Below are positions 1 through 9,384 of a stretch of 39,361 nt of DNA, piece by piece; the stretch's first letter is position 1; each line of letters starts with the position of its first letter. The notes below the pieces were generated by a model. The model made no database searches, was not told the DNA's origin, and was given only the letters and a program-made list of their open reading frames with translations. The DNA is from Alphaproteobacteria bacterium (GTDB lineage: Bacteria; Pseudomonadota; Alphaproteobacteria; Geminicoccales; Geminicoccaceae). The DNA lies in contig JALUAG010000082.1 of assembly GCA_027045875.1 (NCBI GenBank), positions 1 through 39,361 of the forward strand, in the 5' to 3' direction. The translations under genes were made by a program, and so were the position numbers.

Positions 1-2
1 GC

Positions 3-965
<963 letters not shown>

Positions 966-981
966 GCCCTCCGCGGCTCCG

Positions 982-1013
982 TTAACCGACGATTTACCGC
1001 TTGCGTCTAGGCT
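982..1013 (+). promoter_or_regulatory. CtrA-like box with promoter-like element, copy 1
   Basis: TTAA (982-985), seven bases, TTTACC (993-998), nine bases, then TAGGCT (1008-1013). A site at 15428 has the same layout, base for base in the conserved parts, and a weaker copy lies at 12963. TTAA-N7-TTAA(C) is the known CtrA half-site arrangement in alphaproteobacteria. The element lies 37 bp upstream of the sensor kinase start, so it probably drives the kinase/regulator/Hpt operon. The CtrA assignment is inference. Confidence 0.5.
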
Positions 1014-1049
1014 CTTCGCCGCAGGGCCGGGTGGCCGCGAAGGAACGGC

Positions 1050-2579
1050 ATGGCGATGGCGCAGGACGTGCAGCTGCGGGAGATCGGGACGGGCGAGGGC
1101 TCGTACCGCGTGCTCCTCGTCGAGGACAATGTCGCCGATGCGCGCCTGACCCGGGAGCTGATGGCGGAGGCCGGCGGCTTCGAGGTCCGCTGGGCGAGCC
1201 GGCTGGCGCCCGCCCTCGAGAGCCTCGCGCGGGAGCCCGTGGACGTCGTGCTCCTCGACCTGCTGCTGCCCGACGGCATCGGCATGGAGGTGGTGGAGCG
1301 GGTGCGGGCGGCGGCACCGGAGACCCCGGTGGTGGTGCTCTCCGGTCTCGGCGAGGACGATCTGGCGCTGGCCCGGCGGGCGGTCCTGCGGGGTGCTCAG
1401 GACTATCTGCCGAAGAGCGCCGTCGACGGCAATCTCCTCAAGCGCACCATCTCGACGGCCATCGAGCGGGCGCGCCTCGAGAACGCGCTGCGCCGCCGCG
1501 AGGCCCAGCTCGAGGAGGCCCAGGCGCTGGCCCGGATCGGCGATTGGTGGTGGCGCCCGGGCGACCGCGCGATCTCCCTCTCGGCCCAGCTCCATCGCCT
1601 GATCGGCCGCCAGCCCGCGGATTTCACCGCCACCCTGCCGGCGATCCTGCGCATTCTCGAACCCGCTTCGCGACCCGTCCTCCTCCGGGCCGTACGCCGT
1701 CTGCAGGCCGGCGGCGCCCCGCGCGAGCTGCTGCTGTCCGTGCGCCTGCCCGAGGGGGCGGTGCGCGTCTTCCGCACCGAGCTGCGCCGCCAGGAGACCG
1801 GGGAAGGCGGGGGCGGCCTCTACGGCGTCTGCCAGGACGTCACCGAGCAGCAGCTCGTCGAGCGCATGAAGAACGAGTTCGTCTCGGTGGTCAGCCACGA
1901 GCTGCGGACCCCCCTCACCTCGCTCCTCGGCGCGCTGCGCCTGCTGCGGGGGCTGCACGGCGGGGGGTTCGACGCCCGCACCCGCGAGCTGCTCGACATC
2001 GCCACCCGCAACGGCGACCGTCTCAAGCTGCTGGTCGACGACCTCCTCGATCTGCAGCGGATCGAGAGCGGTGCCCTCGCCTTCGAGCCGCGGCGGGTGG
2101 AGCTCGTGGCCTTCCTGCGCGAGCTCCTGCGCCAGCACGAGGCCTATGCCGTCGAGTTCGGCGTCCGGCTGGAAGCCGACCTGCCCCCCGGGGGCGCCCT
2201 CTGTCGCACCGACCCCGGCCGTCTCGCCCAGGCGGTCGGCAATCTCCTCTCCAACGCCGTCAAGTTCTCGCCGCCCGGCGAGACGGTCCGGGTCTCGCTG
2301 CGCCCGCGGGAGCGCCACTGGCGCATCGCGGTCGCCGACCGCGGGCCGGGCATCCCCCCCGAATTCCGGCCCCGGCTGTTCGAGAAGTTCGCCCAGGCCG
2401 ACAGTTCGGACCGGCGCCGCGGCCAGGGCACCGGCCTCGGGCTCGCCATCGTCAAGGCGATCGTCGAGCGGCTGGGCGGCGCCTGCGGCTTCGAGAGCGA
2501 ACCGGGGCGGGGCGCCACCTTCCACATCGACCTTCCCCGCAGGGCGGGAAGCGACGGCACGAAAGGAAGCGAACCGTGA
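1050..2579 (+). CDS. Hybrid sensor: N-terminal receiver, PAS-like segment and histidine kinase
   Basis: Soluble two-component kinase of 509 residues with no membrane segment. The domain order is unusual, with the receiver first. REC spans about residues 19-135, with the acidic pair E25-D26 and phosphoacceptor D70. A PAS-like segment follows (about 155-268, with the ARIGDWWW start typical of PAS and ending YGVCQDVTEQ). HisKA carries H283 in VSHELRTPL. HATPase_c shows the N box (N402 in NLLSNAVKFS), G1 (DRGPGIP, about 430) and G2 (GQGTGLGLAI, about 458). It should autophosphorylate in response to a cytoplasmic signal and to the state of its own receiver. The 3' end overlaps the next gene by 4 bp, which suggests translational coupling. 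The signal is unknown. Confidence 0.92.
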   Translation: MAMAQDVQLREIGTGEGSYRVLLVEDNVADARLTRELMAEAGGFEVRWASRLAPALESLAREPVDVVLLDLLLPDGIGMEVVERVRAAAPETPVVVLSGLGEDDLALARRAVLRGAQDYLPKSAVDGNLLKRTISTAIERARLENALRRREAQLEEAQALARIGDWWWRPGDRAISLSAQLHRLIGRQPADFTATLPAILRILEPASRPVLLRAVRRLQAGGAPRELLLSVRLPEGAVRVFRTELRRQETGEGGGGLYGVCQDVTEQQLVERMKNEFVSVVSHELRTPLTSLLGALRLLRGLHGGGFDARTRELLDIATRNGDRLKLLVDDLLDLQRIESGALAFEPRRVELVAFLRELLRQHEAYAVEFGVRLEADLPPGGALCRTDPGRLAQAVGNLLSNAVKFSPPGETVRVSLRPRERHWRIAVADRGPGIPPEFRPRLFEKFAQADSSDRRRGQGTGLGLAIVKAIVERLGGACGFESEPGRGATFHIDLPRRAGSDGTKGSEP

Positions 2580-3040
2580 TCCTGGGCGATCCTCCCGTAC
2601 TCACACCAACCGCGGACCCGGACGGCGAGGAGGAGCGCGGCACGCCGCGTGCCACCCCGCCCGGCAGGCTCGAACACGTGCTCTGTGTCGAGGACGATCC
2701 CGACATCCGGGCGCTCGTGGAACTGTCGCTGGCGACGGTGGGCGGGCTGCGGGTCACCTCCTGCGCCTCGGGCCGCGAGGCGCTGGAGCTGTTCGTGGCG
2801 GCGCGGCCGGACGTCGTGCTGCTCGACGTGATGATGCCCGAGATGGACGGCATCGAGACCTTCCGCCGGCTGGCCGGGGAGGACGGGGCGGAACCGCCGC
2901 CGGTCGTCTTCATGACCGCCAGGGTGCAGCCCCGGGAGGTCGAGCGCTATCTGGCCCTCGGCGCCCTCGGGGTGATCGCCAAGCCGTTCGACCCGATGAC
3001 GCTGGCAGCCGATCTCCGCCGTCTCTGCGGCTGCCCGTGA
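2576..3040 (+). CDS. Single-domain response regulator
   Basis: Receiver-only protein of 154 residues, starting at a GTG that overlaps the kinase stop (GTGA) with AAAGGAAG just upstream. After a 32-residue proline- and acid-rich leader, one REC domain runs to the end. It has the acidic pocket E39-D40-D41, phosphoacceptor D84 in VLLDVMMPEMDG, T114 in FMTAR and K136 in AKPFD. There is no DNA-binding or enzymatic output domain, so it should act by protein contact or as a phosphate carrier between the kinase and the Hpt protein encoded next. The start depends on accepting GTG; no ATG fits better. Confidence 0.88.
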   Translation: MILGDPPVLTPTADPDGEEERGTPRATPPGRLEHVLCVEDDPDIRALVELSLATVGGLRVTSCASGREALELFVAARPDVVLLDVMMPEMDGIETFRRLAGEDGAEPPPVVFMTARVQPREVERYLALGALGVIAKPFDPMTLAADLRRLCGCP

Positions 3041-3372
3041 GCGGTCCCCTCGAGAGCGGTCTCGAGGTCCTGCGGGCCCGCTTCCGGGAGCGCGTCCGCG
3101 GCGATCTCGCGACCCTGAACGACGCCCTCGACGCGCTCGAGGCGGGAAGGCGCACCGCCACCGAGGTGCATGCCGAGATGCGCGCCGTGCTCCATCGCCT
3201 GGCCGGCGCCGCCGGCAGCTTCGGCTGGCCGGAGATCGGCACGCTGGCGGGAACCCTCGAGCAGGAGCTGGGCGCGGCGCCGGATCCCGGCGCCGATCCC
3301 GTCCTGACGGCGGCGCGCTGGCGCGCGGGGATCGCCGAGCTGGCCCGCCGCACACCTCCGACCGGGGCGTGA
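3037..3372 (+). CDS. Histidine phosphotransfer (Hpt) protein
   Basis: Small helical protein of 111 residues starting at GTG, again in a GTGA overlap with the preceding stop. The phospho-accepting histidine is H53 in VLHRLAGAAGSFGW, a good match to the Hpt motif HxLKGxxxxxG. Helices before and after it fit a four-helix bundle. Hpt proteins pass phosphate between receiver domains in multistep phosphorelays. Together with the two upstream genes it completes a possible H-D-H relay with no output domain in the operon, so the final target must be encoded elsewhere. Confidence 0.85.
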   Translation: MSGPLESGLEVLRARFRERVRGDLATLNDALDALEAGRRTATEVHAEMRAVLHRLAGAAGSFGWPEIGTLAGTLEQELGAAPDPGADPVLTAARWRAGIAELARRTPPTGA

Positions 3373-3656
3373 GCCGCGTCGGGCCCCGGCGCCACCCGTC
3401 ACCCGTCGATCGCGCCGTCCGAGAGCCGCTCCCGGCCCGGTGCGGTGGCGATGACGGAGGTCGGCAAAGCGATGGTGACCGGGCTTTTGGCTCCGGCGTG
3501 CCGTGCCGCGCGCCCGCATGCCGCGCCGGGCGATCGGCAGCCGTGGCCGGCACCGAGCCGGTGGTCGGCGTCCGACACGGGCGGGTTCGCGCCGACGCCG
3601 TCCGATGCGCCGCGCCACCGCCGGCGACCCACCTCACCCGGGGACTTGCGGAACGC

Positions 3657-3733
3657 TGGCGCGCCCGACAGGATTCGAACCTGTGACCCCCGGATTAGGA
3701 ATCCGATGCTCTATCCTGCTGAGCTACGGGCGC
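3657..3733 (-). tRNA. tRNA-Arg (anticodon CCU), 3' CCA encoded
   Basis: The reverse complement of 3657-3733 folds as a cloverleaf. The acceptor stem is GCGCCCG/CGGGCGC, followed by a D arm with GCTCAGCAGGATAGAGC. The anticodon stem-loop is TCGGA-TTCCTAA-TCCGG, giving anticodon CCT, which decodes AGG. The T arm contains the universal GGTTCGAATCC. The discriminator G and CCA are encoded. Length is 77 nt. No phage or integrase gene lies next to it. Confidence 0.97.
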
Positions 3734-4524
3734 GCGGCGGCCCTTATATCAGCCGCCGAAACGCCGGGACAAGGGGCCGGCACCGGAGGCGGCCGCTCGC
3801 GCTGCTCCTGCTGCTCCTGCTCCCCGCCCTCGCCGTGCCCGCGGCGGCGCAGCCCCTCTTCCGCTGGTCGCCGCCCCTGGCGGTGGAGACGATCGCCGCG
3901 GGCCCGGTGCTGCGTCTCGCCGACGGCCGCCGGCTGCTGCTGGCCGGCATCCGCCTGCCGCAGGCGACGCGGCAGCGGGCGCGCGATGCCGTCGCCCGGG
4001 CGCTCGCCGGCGGAGGCATCCGGATCGCCGAGGATCGTCTCGCCCGCGACCGCTACGGCCGGCTGCTGGCCCCGATCGCCGATGCTTCCGGTGCCTGGCT
4101 GCAGGCGGCGCTGCTGCGCCGCGGGCTCGCGGTGGCCGACCCCCTGACCGCGCCCCCCGGCACGGCGGACGCATTGTTCGCGGCCGAGGCCGAGGCGCGC
4201 CGGGCAGGGCGCGGGGTCTGGGCCGGCGCGCTGCCCCTCGCCGCCGATCGGGTGCGGGCGACGCCGCTCCGTTTCGCCGTGGTCGAGGGTCGGCCACGCC
4301 GGGCGGGGCGTGGACGGACCTTCCTCTACCTCAACTTCGGCGACGACCGGCGGCGCGACTTCACCCTGCGCATCCGCCTCGGGCGGCTGCGGGCCCTCCT
4401 GCGCGAGGGTCTCGACCCCGAAGCCCTGGTGGGGCGTCGGATCCGCGTGCGCGGCTGGATTTTCCCGGCCGGCGGGCCCATGATCGAGATCACCGATCGC
4501 CGTCAGATCGAGGTACGAGAATGA
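3706..4524 (+). CDS. Secreted thermonuclease (SNase)-like protein with C-terminal OB-like domain; start uncertain
   Basis: The body of the protein is an exported SNase-fold domain. A run of Arg/His is followed by LALLLLLLLPALAVPAAA, a clear signal peptide. Next come RLADGRRLLLAGIRLP and DRYGRLLAPIA, the core strands and the D-R-Y-G-R segment of staphylococcal-nuclease-like proteins. The last 80 residues (FLYLNFGDD to VRGWIFPAGGPMIEI) look like the OB-type domain found at the end of many alphaproteobacterial SNase proteins. The start is a problem. The only in-frame ATG before the signal peptide is 3706, inside the antisense of the tRNA gene. No ATG, GTG or TTG lies between 3734 and the hydrophobic core, and GTG 3835 would cut the signal. 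The stop overlaps the next start (ATGA). Nuclease activity is likely but the catalytic Glu/Arg set was not fully traced. Confidence 0.72.
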   Translation: MLYPAELRARGGPYISRRNAGTRGRHRRRPLALLLLLLLPALAVPAAAQPLFRWSPPLAVETIAAGPVLRLADGRRLLLAGIRLPQATRQRARDAVARALAGGGIRIAEDRLARDRYGRLLAPIADASGAWLQAALLRRGLAVADPLTAPPGTADALFAAEAEARRAGRGVWAGALPLAADRVRATPLRFAVVEGRPRRAGRGRTFLYLNFGDDRRRDFTLRIRLGRLRALLREGLDPEALVGRRIRVRGWIFPAGGPMIEITDRRQIEVRE

Positions 4525-6011
4525 GTCGGAACCGTTCCCGCCGCGGCCCCGCGGTCGCGCTCCTGCTCCTCCTCTCGCTGACGCCGGCCGCCTGCACGCC
4601 GGTCCGCAACCCGGCCACCGGCGAGCTCCAGTACACCTCGATGACGCCGGCCGAGGAGCGGAGGATCGGCCGCGAGGAACACCCCAAGATCCTGGAATCC
4701 TTCGGCGGCGCCTACGACGACCCGGAGCTCGCCGCCTATCTGGAGGAGGTCGGCCAAAGGGTCGCGCGCGTGTCCGAGATCCCGGAGCTGCGCTTCACCT
4801 TCACCCTGCTGGATACGCCCGATGTCAACGCCTTCGCGCTGCCGGGCGGTTACGTCTACGTCACCCGCGGCCTGCTCGCGCTGGTCAACGACGAGGCCGA
4901 ACTCGCCGGCGTGCTGGGGCACGAGATCGGCCACATCGCGGCACGGCACACGGCGCTGCGCTACGATCAGGCGATGCTGGGTCAGCTCGGGGCCCTCGGC
5001 GCCACCATCCTCGGCGCCGTGCTTTTCGGCGAGGAAGGGGCCCGCCTCGGCGCCGATCTCGGCACCCTCGCCGCCACCGCCTACGTCCAGGGCTATTCCC
5101 GCCAGCAGGAGTTCGAGGCCGACCAGCTCGGCATCCGCTATCTGGTGCGGGCGGGCTACGACGCCCGGGCGATGGCCAGCTTCCTCGATTCCCTCGAACG
5201 TTACGACGCCCTGCAGACGAAACTGCGCGGCGGCCGCGGGGAGGAGATTCCGAGCTGGCTCGCGAGCCATCCCCGCACCGCCGACCGGGTGCGGCGGGCC
5301 GCCGAGGAGGCGATGGCCGCGGCCGGCGGCGCGACCGATCGCGAACGCCTGCTGGCCGCCATCGACGGCATGGTGTTCGGCGACAGTCCGGCCCACGGCT
5401 GGGTCGAGGGGCGGAGCTTCGTCCATCCGGTGCTGCGCTTCCGGTTCACCGCCCCAGAGGGCTTCCGACTGGAGAACAGCCCCGAGGTGGTGGCCGGCGA
5501 GGACGGTGACGGCCGGCTGCTGCTGTTCGACATCGCCGCCCGTGAGCCCGGCACCTCGCTCGTCGGCTATCTGCGCCGGGTGTGGGGCGAGGATCTCGAC
5601 TTCGACGAGCTGATGCCCGGCTGGACCGAACGCGGCTACGACGCCGCCATCGGCATCGCCCGGGTGCGGGTGGACGGTGAGCGGCGTCGCGCCTTCTTCG
5701 GGGTGATCGCCGGCGAGGGACGGACCGTCTACCGCTTCCTCTATCTCACGAGACGCGCGAACCGGCGCGAGCGCCGGCGGTTCGAGGCCGTCCTCGACAG
5801 CTTCGCGCGGCTGACGCCGGCCGAGGCGGCGCGGCTCCGACCCCTGCGCATCGTCGTCCACCGGGTCGAACCCGCGGACACGGTCGACCGGCTGGTGGCC
5901 CGCATGCAGGTGGAGCGGCTGCCGCGCGAGCATTTCCTGGTGCTCAACGCCCTCCGCGAAGGGGTGCCCCTGCAGCCGGGGCGCCGGGTCAAGCTGGTGC
6001 GCCGGCGCTGA
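4521..6011 (+). CDS. M48-family metalloprotease lipoprotein (BepA/LoiP-like)
   Basis: Zinc protease of 496 residues at the periplasm/outer membrane. The signal ends in TPAAC with lipidated Cys25, which makes it a lipoprotein. The zinc motif HEIGH (H134, E135, H138) follows AELAGVLG, and the third-ligand helix is QQEFEADQLGIRYL. An ASHPRTADRV segment typical of M48B/BepA-type proteases follows. The C-terminal third has an unassigned beta-rich domain and ends in a LysM-like stretch (VEPADTVDRLVARM to GRRVKLV), which may bind peptidoglycan. Relatives clear misfolded outer-membrane proteins. It is coupled to the upstream SNase gene by a 4-bp overlap and converges on dctM with a 4-bp gap. Confidence 0.9.
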   Translation: MSRNRSRRGPAVALLLLLSLTPAACTPVRNPATGELQYTSMTPAEERRIGREEHPKILESFGGAYDDPELAAYLEEVGQRVARVSEIPELRFTFTLLDTPDVNAFALPGGYVYVTRGLLALVNDEAELAGVLGHEIGHIAARHTALRYDQAMLGQLGALGATILGAVLFGEEGARLGADLGTLAATAYVQGYSRQQEFEADQLGIRYLVRAGYDARAMASFLDSLERYDALQTKLRGGRGEEIPSWLASHPRTADRVRRAAEEAMAAAGGATDRERLLAAIDGMVFGDSPAHGWVEGRSFVHPVLRFRFTAPEGFRLENSPEVVAGEDGDGRLLLFDIAAREPGTSLVGYLRRVWGEDLDFDELMPGWTERGYDAAIGIARVRVDGERRRAFFGVIAGEGRTVYRFLYLTRRANRRERRRFEAVLDSFARLTPAEAARLRPLRIVVHRVEPADTVDRLVARMQVERLPREHFLVLNALREGVPLQPGRRVKLVRRR

Positions 6012-6015
6012 CGGA

Positions 6016-7311
6016 TCAGCCGCCGTAGCCGAACTGCCGCGGCAGCCAGAGCACCGTCTCGGGCACCAGCAGCATCACCAGCAGGGCCGCCAGCAGCACG
6101 CCGAGGAACGGCCAGAGTTCGGCGATCGTCTCGCGCAGCGAGATCCCGGTGAGCCCGTTGATGACGAACAGCAGCACGCCGTAGGGCGGCGTGATCAGCC
6201 CGATCATGATGTTGACGGTGATGGTGACGCCGAAATGCACCCGGTCGATGCCGAGGTGGTCGAGGCTCGGCAGGACGAGGGGCACCAGCACCAGCAGCAT
6301 GGTGGTGGCGTCGAGGAAGCATCCCGCCAGCAGGAAGGCGAGCGCCACCAGGAGCAGGAAGACGGTCGGCGAGACCTCGCGGCCGGCGAGCCAGGCGGCG
6401 AGCTGGGCCGGCACCTGCTCCGCCGCCACCACATAGTTGACCACGAAGGCGCCGGCGATGATCAGCGTCACCACCGCGCTCGACCGGGTGCTCTCGACGA
6501 GCACCCCGTAGAGCCCGCGCAGGGACAGCGCCCGGTAGCCGAAGACGGCGAGCAGCAGCGCGTAGGCGGCGGCGATGGAGGCGGCCTCGGTGGGCGTGGT
6601 GACGCCGCCGTAGATCGCGCCCAGCAGGATCACCGGCAGCAGGAGGGCCGGGAACGCCCGCACGGTGATGCGCGGCACGGCCCGAAGCGGCACCGACCGC
6701 TCGGTGGGGAAGTTCCGTCGGCGGGCGATCACCACCACCGCCGCCATCAGCGCGAGCCCCATGAGCAGACCGGGAAGGATGCCGCCCAGGAACAGGTAGC
6801 CCACCGAGGTGTTGGAGACGAGGGCGTAGAGCACCATCGGGATGGAGGGGGGGATGATCGGCCCGATGGTGGCCGAGGCGGCGGTGATGGCGGCGGCGAA
6901 GCCCGGCGTGTAGCGCTCGCGCTCGCGCATCATGTCGATCATCAGCCGGCCGATGCCGGCGGCGTCGGCGATGGCCGAACCGCTCATGCCGGAGAAGATC
7001 AGCGAGGCGACGATGTTGACCTGGGCGAGGCCGCCGCGGAAGCGGCCCACCAGCGCCTGGCAGAAGTCCAGCAGCCGGTTGCTGATGGTACCGGCGTTCA
7101 TGATGTTGGCGGCGAAGATGAACAGCGGCACCGCCAGCAGCACGAAGCTGTTGAACAGGCTGTTGAGCACCTGCTCGGCGGCCAGTGCCAGATCCTGGCC
7201 GGTGACCCAGAGATAGAGCACGCCGGCGTTGATCATGGCGAAGCCCACCGGCATGCCGATGGCGCCCATCGCCAGGAAGCCGAGCAGCAGCACGAGAAAG
7301 CCGGTGGACAT
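6016..7311 (-). CDS. dctM: TRAP transporter large permease
   Basis: Membrane subunit of 431 residues that couples sodium-driven uptake of an organic acid to the periplasmic binding protein. About twelve hydrophobic segments are visible, and family-typical stretches include LNSLFNSFVLLAVPLFIFAA, FSGMSGSAIADAAGIGRLMI and GGVTTPTEAASIAAAYALLL. Length is normal for DctM. It is the last gene of a three-gene minus-strand operon (dctP-dctQ-dctM), 3 bp after dctQ. The substrate cannot be read from the permease. Confidence 0.96.
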   Translation of the reverse strand: MSTGFLVLLLGFLAMGAIGMPVGFAMINAGVLYLWVTGQDLALAAEQVLNSLFNSFVLLAVPLFIFAANIMNAGTISNRLLDFCQALVGRFRGGLAQVNIVASLIFSGMSGSAIADAAGIGRLMIDMMRERERYTPGFAAAITAASATIGPIIPPSIPMVLYALVSNTSVGYLFLGGILPGLLMGLALMAAVVVIARRRNFPTERSVPLRAVPRITVRAFPALLLPVILLGAIYGGVTTPTEAASIAAAYALLLAVFGYRALSLRGLYGVLVESTRSSAVVTLIIAGAFVVNYVVAAEQVPAQLAAWLAGREVSPTVFLLLVALAFLLAGCFLDATTMLLVLVPLVLPSLDHLGIDRVHFGVTITVNIMIGLITPPYGVLLFVINGLTGISLRETIAELWPFLGVLLAALLVMLLVPETVLWLPRQFGYGG

Positions 7312-7314
7312 GGC

Positions 7315-7791
7315 TCAGCGCTGCCAGGGGCGAAGGCCGAACTGGCGCAGGAGCGCCGCACCGGCACGCAGGATCACCGCCACCATGAACAGGAGATAGA
7401 TGGAGAACAGCAGATCGAAGCGGATGCCGAGCGTCCAGGTGCGATCGATGGCCATGAAGGCGACCCAATCGACGGTGGCCGGCAGAGCGCGCAGGAACAG
7501 CACCAGCGTCACCAGCGCCGACAGGGCCGCGAGCAGCCGTCGCACGGGCGGCGGCGCCACCCGCAGCAGGATGTCGAAACGCACATGGTCGCGCTCGTCG
7601 AGCATCAGGGCGCAGGCCCAGAAGACGAACCACAGATAGGTGACGAGGCAGGCTTCCAGGGTCCAGCCGAGTGGGGCGTTGAGCACATAGCGGCTGAACA
7701 CCTGGAGCAGGAAGGCGGCGAACATCAGTGCGAAGAAGAGGGCGCCGACCGCGTCGGCGCCCCCCCGCGCGATGCGCAGAATGCCGTGCAT
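7315..7791 (-). CDS. dctQ: TRAP transporter small permease
   Basis: Protein of 158 residues with four hydrophobic segments. It has the DctQ hallmark of a conserved Trp-rich second segment (LGWTLEACLVTYLWFVFWACAL) followed by DERDHVRFDIL. DctQ stabilises the large permease and helps dock the binding protein. It lies between dctP (14 bp upstream) and dctM (3 bp downstream). Length and order are those of a standard DctPQM system. Confidence 0.94.
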   Translation of the reverse strand: MHGILRIARGGADAVGALFFALMFAAFLLQVFSRYVLNAPLGWTLEACLVTYLWFVFWACALMLDERDHVRFDILLRVAPPPVRRLLAALSALVTLVLFLRALPATVDWVAFMAIDRTWTLGIRFDLLFSIYLLFMVAVILRAGAALLRQFGLRPWQR

Positions 7792-7805
7792 TCCCGCCTA
7801 GCTGT

Positions 7806-8807
7806 TCACTGGATGGCGTTGATGCGGTCGAGGAGCCCCTCGGGCCAGTCCTTGGCGTACTTGCTGTTGAGATAGCACTCCTGGACCTGCTTGCGGAACG
7901 CCTCGCGGTCCGGCTCGGTGATGGTCAGGCCCTGCTCCTTGAAGAACTCCACGAGCTTGGCCTCGTCGCGGATGCGGTTGTTGTTGTTGAAGAAGGCGGC
8001 CACCTGGGCGGCCTCCCGGAACACCTCGCGCTGCTCCTCGTTGAGCTTCTCCCAGGTCTTGCCCGAAATGGCGAGGAACACCGCGTCCACCAGATGTCCG
8101 GTCAGCACGATCTGCTCGGTGACCTCGTAGAACTTGGCCTTCTGGTCGGTGGGCAGCGGGTTGTCCTGACCGTCGATGGTGCCGGTCTTGAGGGCCAGAT
8201 AGACCTCGTTGAAGGCCAGCGGCGTGGGATCGGCGCCCAGGCACTTGCCGAGGAACTGCCAGGTCTCGGAGCCCGGCATCCGCAGCTTCACGCCTTTGAG
8301 ATCGGCCGGCGTCCGGACGTCGCGGACCTTGCGCAGATTGAGCTGCCGCGTGCCCAGATAGGCCACCGACAGGATCTGCAGCCCCATCTTGTCCTTGACG
8401 AGCTGGTGCATCTCGGCACCGATGTCGCTCGCGAACACCTTGCGCTGGTGCTCCGGGTCGCGGATCACGTAGCCGGCGGTGAAGATCGACCACTCGGGGA
8501 TCTGCTTGCTGATGTCCTGGGCCGAGATCATCGCCATGTCGAGATTGCCGCGCTGCATGGCGGCGGGTTCCGTCCCCTGCTTGAACAGGGTGGCGTTGAG
8601 ATGGATCTCGACGTCGATCTGTCCGGGCAGCGATCGCTCCACATACTCCTCGAACAGGTACAGCATCTCGGCGTGCCAGTCGCCCGGCACCGCCGGCGTC
8701 GAGATGCGGATCTTCATCGGCTGCGCCACCGCCGAGACAGCCAGGCCGCCGGCGACGAGCGCCGCGGCCACGGCGCCCAGTGCACCGCGTCGGTAGTCGA
8801 TGGTCAT
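7806..8807 (-). CDS. dctP: TRAP transporter periplasmic substrate-binding protein
   Basis: Periplasmic binding protein of about 333 residues that delivers substrate to DctQM. A signal peptide (RRGALGAVAAALVAGGLAVSAVAQ) is followed by the family pattern: LRKVRDVRTPADLKGVKLRM, where the Arg of KLRMPGS is the usual carboxylate-binding position, and LALKTGTIDGQDNPLP. Two ATGs compete. The one at 8813 is only 2 nt from GGGAGG (8816-8821), while the one at 8807 sits 8 nt away, so 8807 is preferred. The sequence resembles C4-dicarboxylate/organic-acid-type DctP proteins, but the ligand is not determined. Confidence 0.93.
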   Translation of the reverse strand: MTIDYRRGALGAVAAALVAGGLAVSAVAQPMKIRISTPAVPGDWHAEMLYLFEEYVERSLPGQIDVEIHLNATLFKQGTEPAAMQRGNLDMAMISAQDISKQIPEWSIFTAGYVIRDPEHQRKVFASDIGAEMHQLVKDKMGLQILSVAYLGTRQLNLRKVRDVRTPADLKGVKLRMPGSETWQFLGKCLGADPTPLAFNEVYLALKTGTIDGQDNPLPTDQKAKFYEVTEQIVLTGHLVDAVFLAISGKTWEKLNEEQREVFREAAQVAAFFNNNNRIRDEAKLVEFFKEQGLTITEPDREAFRKQVQECYLNSKYAKDWPEGLLDRINAIQ

Positions 8808-8917
8808 GCTCATGGCCTCCCTATGTGTCGGGGCGGCCTCTGCGGGCCGCGTCCGTTCGCGATGGGCGCGATCATGCCAGCCGGCAGATGGGAGGGCAAG
8901 GCCGGCCACCGCCGCGG

Positions 8918-9236
8918 TCAACGCCCGTCGTGTCGGCGCCGCGCGAGAATCCGCCGCGCGGTGGGATCGCCGACGGCCGCGGCGGCACGGTAGAGGGCAA
9001 GGGCGCGTTCGGGATCCACAGGCACCCCGAAACCGGCCTCGTACAGGCCGGCGAGCGCCACCGTCGCCGTCGCTGTCCCCGGCCGCCGCCCGCTGGCGCC
9101 GGATGCGGGCCGCCTCCGCATAGTCCCCGGCATCGTAGGCCGCGAGCGCGTCGACGGACACCTCGCCCTGCGCCGTCGCCGCGGCGCAGGCCGCCAGCGG
9201 CAGGATGGTCGCGAGGACCCGCAGGATGCCGCGCAC
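8918..9236 (-). pseudogene. Frameshifted Sel1-repeat protein gene
   Basis: A GTG at 9236, with AAGGAGG 4 nt upstream, starts a signal peptide (MRGILRVLATILPLAACAAATAQ). It continues into a Sel1/TPR-like helix (LAAYDAGDYAEAARIRRQRAAAGD) in one frame. The matching second half, VALAGLYEAGFGVPVDPERA and on to GDPTARRILARRR, a textbook Sel1 repeat, is in another frame and stops at 8918. The switch lies in the GC-rich repeat-like stretch near 9065-9085 (ACAGCGACGGCGACGG). A one-base change there would restore an exported protein of about 105 residues. It could be a real pseudogene or a sequencing error. Sel1 proteins are protein-interaction scaffolds; the partner is unknown. Confidence 0.65.
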
Positions 9237-9384
9237 CGTTCCTCCTTCCCGGCTCCTTCCTCCCCAGCCTGGCGGCACCCCGGCGCGGGGGTCGTCACGA
9301 GCCGGTGAGGTGTCGCTCTGCAGGTGACAGGATTTCGTTCCTATGCTATCCTCGTTCCGGATCGGAACCTCTACGGAGCAAGCC

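Noticed and set aside
3657-3733. tRNA-Arg as attachment site of the phage-derived block
   Set aside because: The tRNA is 12 kb away from the block, no partial copy of its 3' end was noticed near 16 kb or 25 kb, and no integrase gene is present.
6235-7875. 546-codon plus-strand frame rich in His, Gln, Glu and Gly
   Set aside because: It is the mirror of dctM/dctQ; the composition is typical of antisense frames in high-GC genes and no start site or domain is present.
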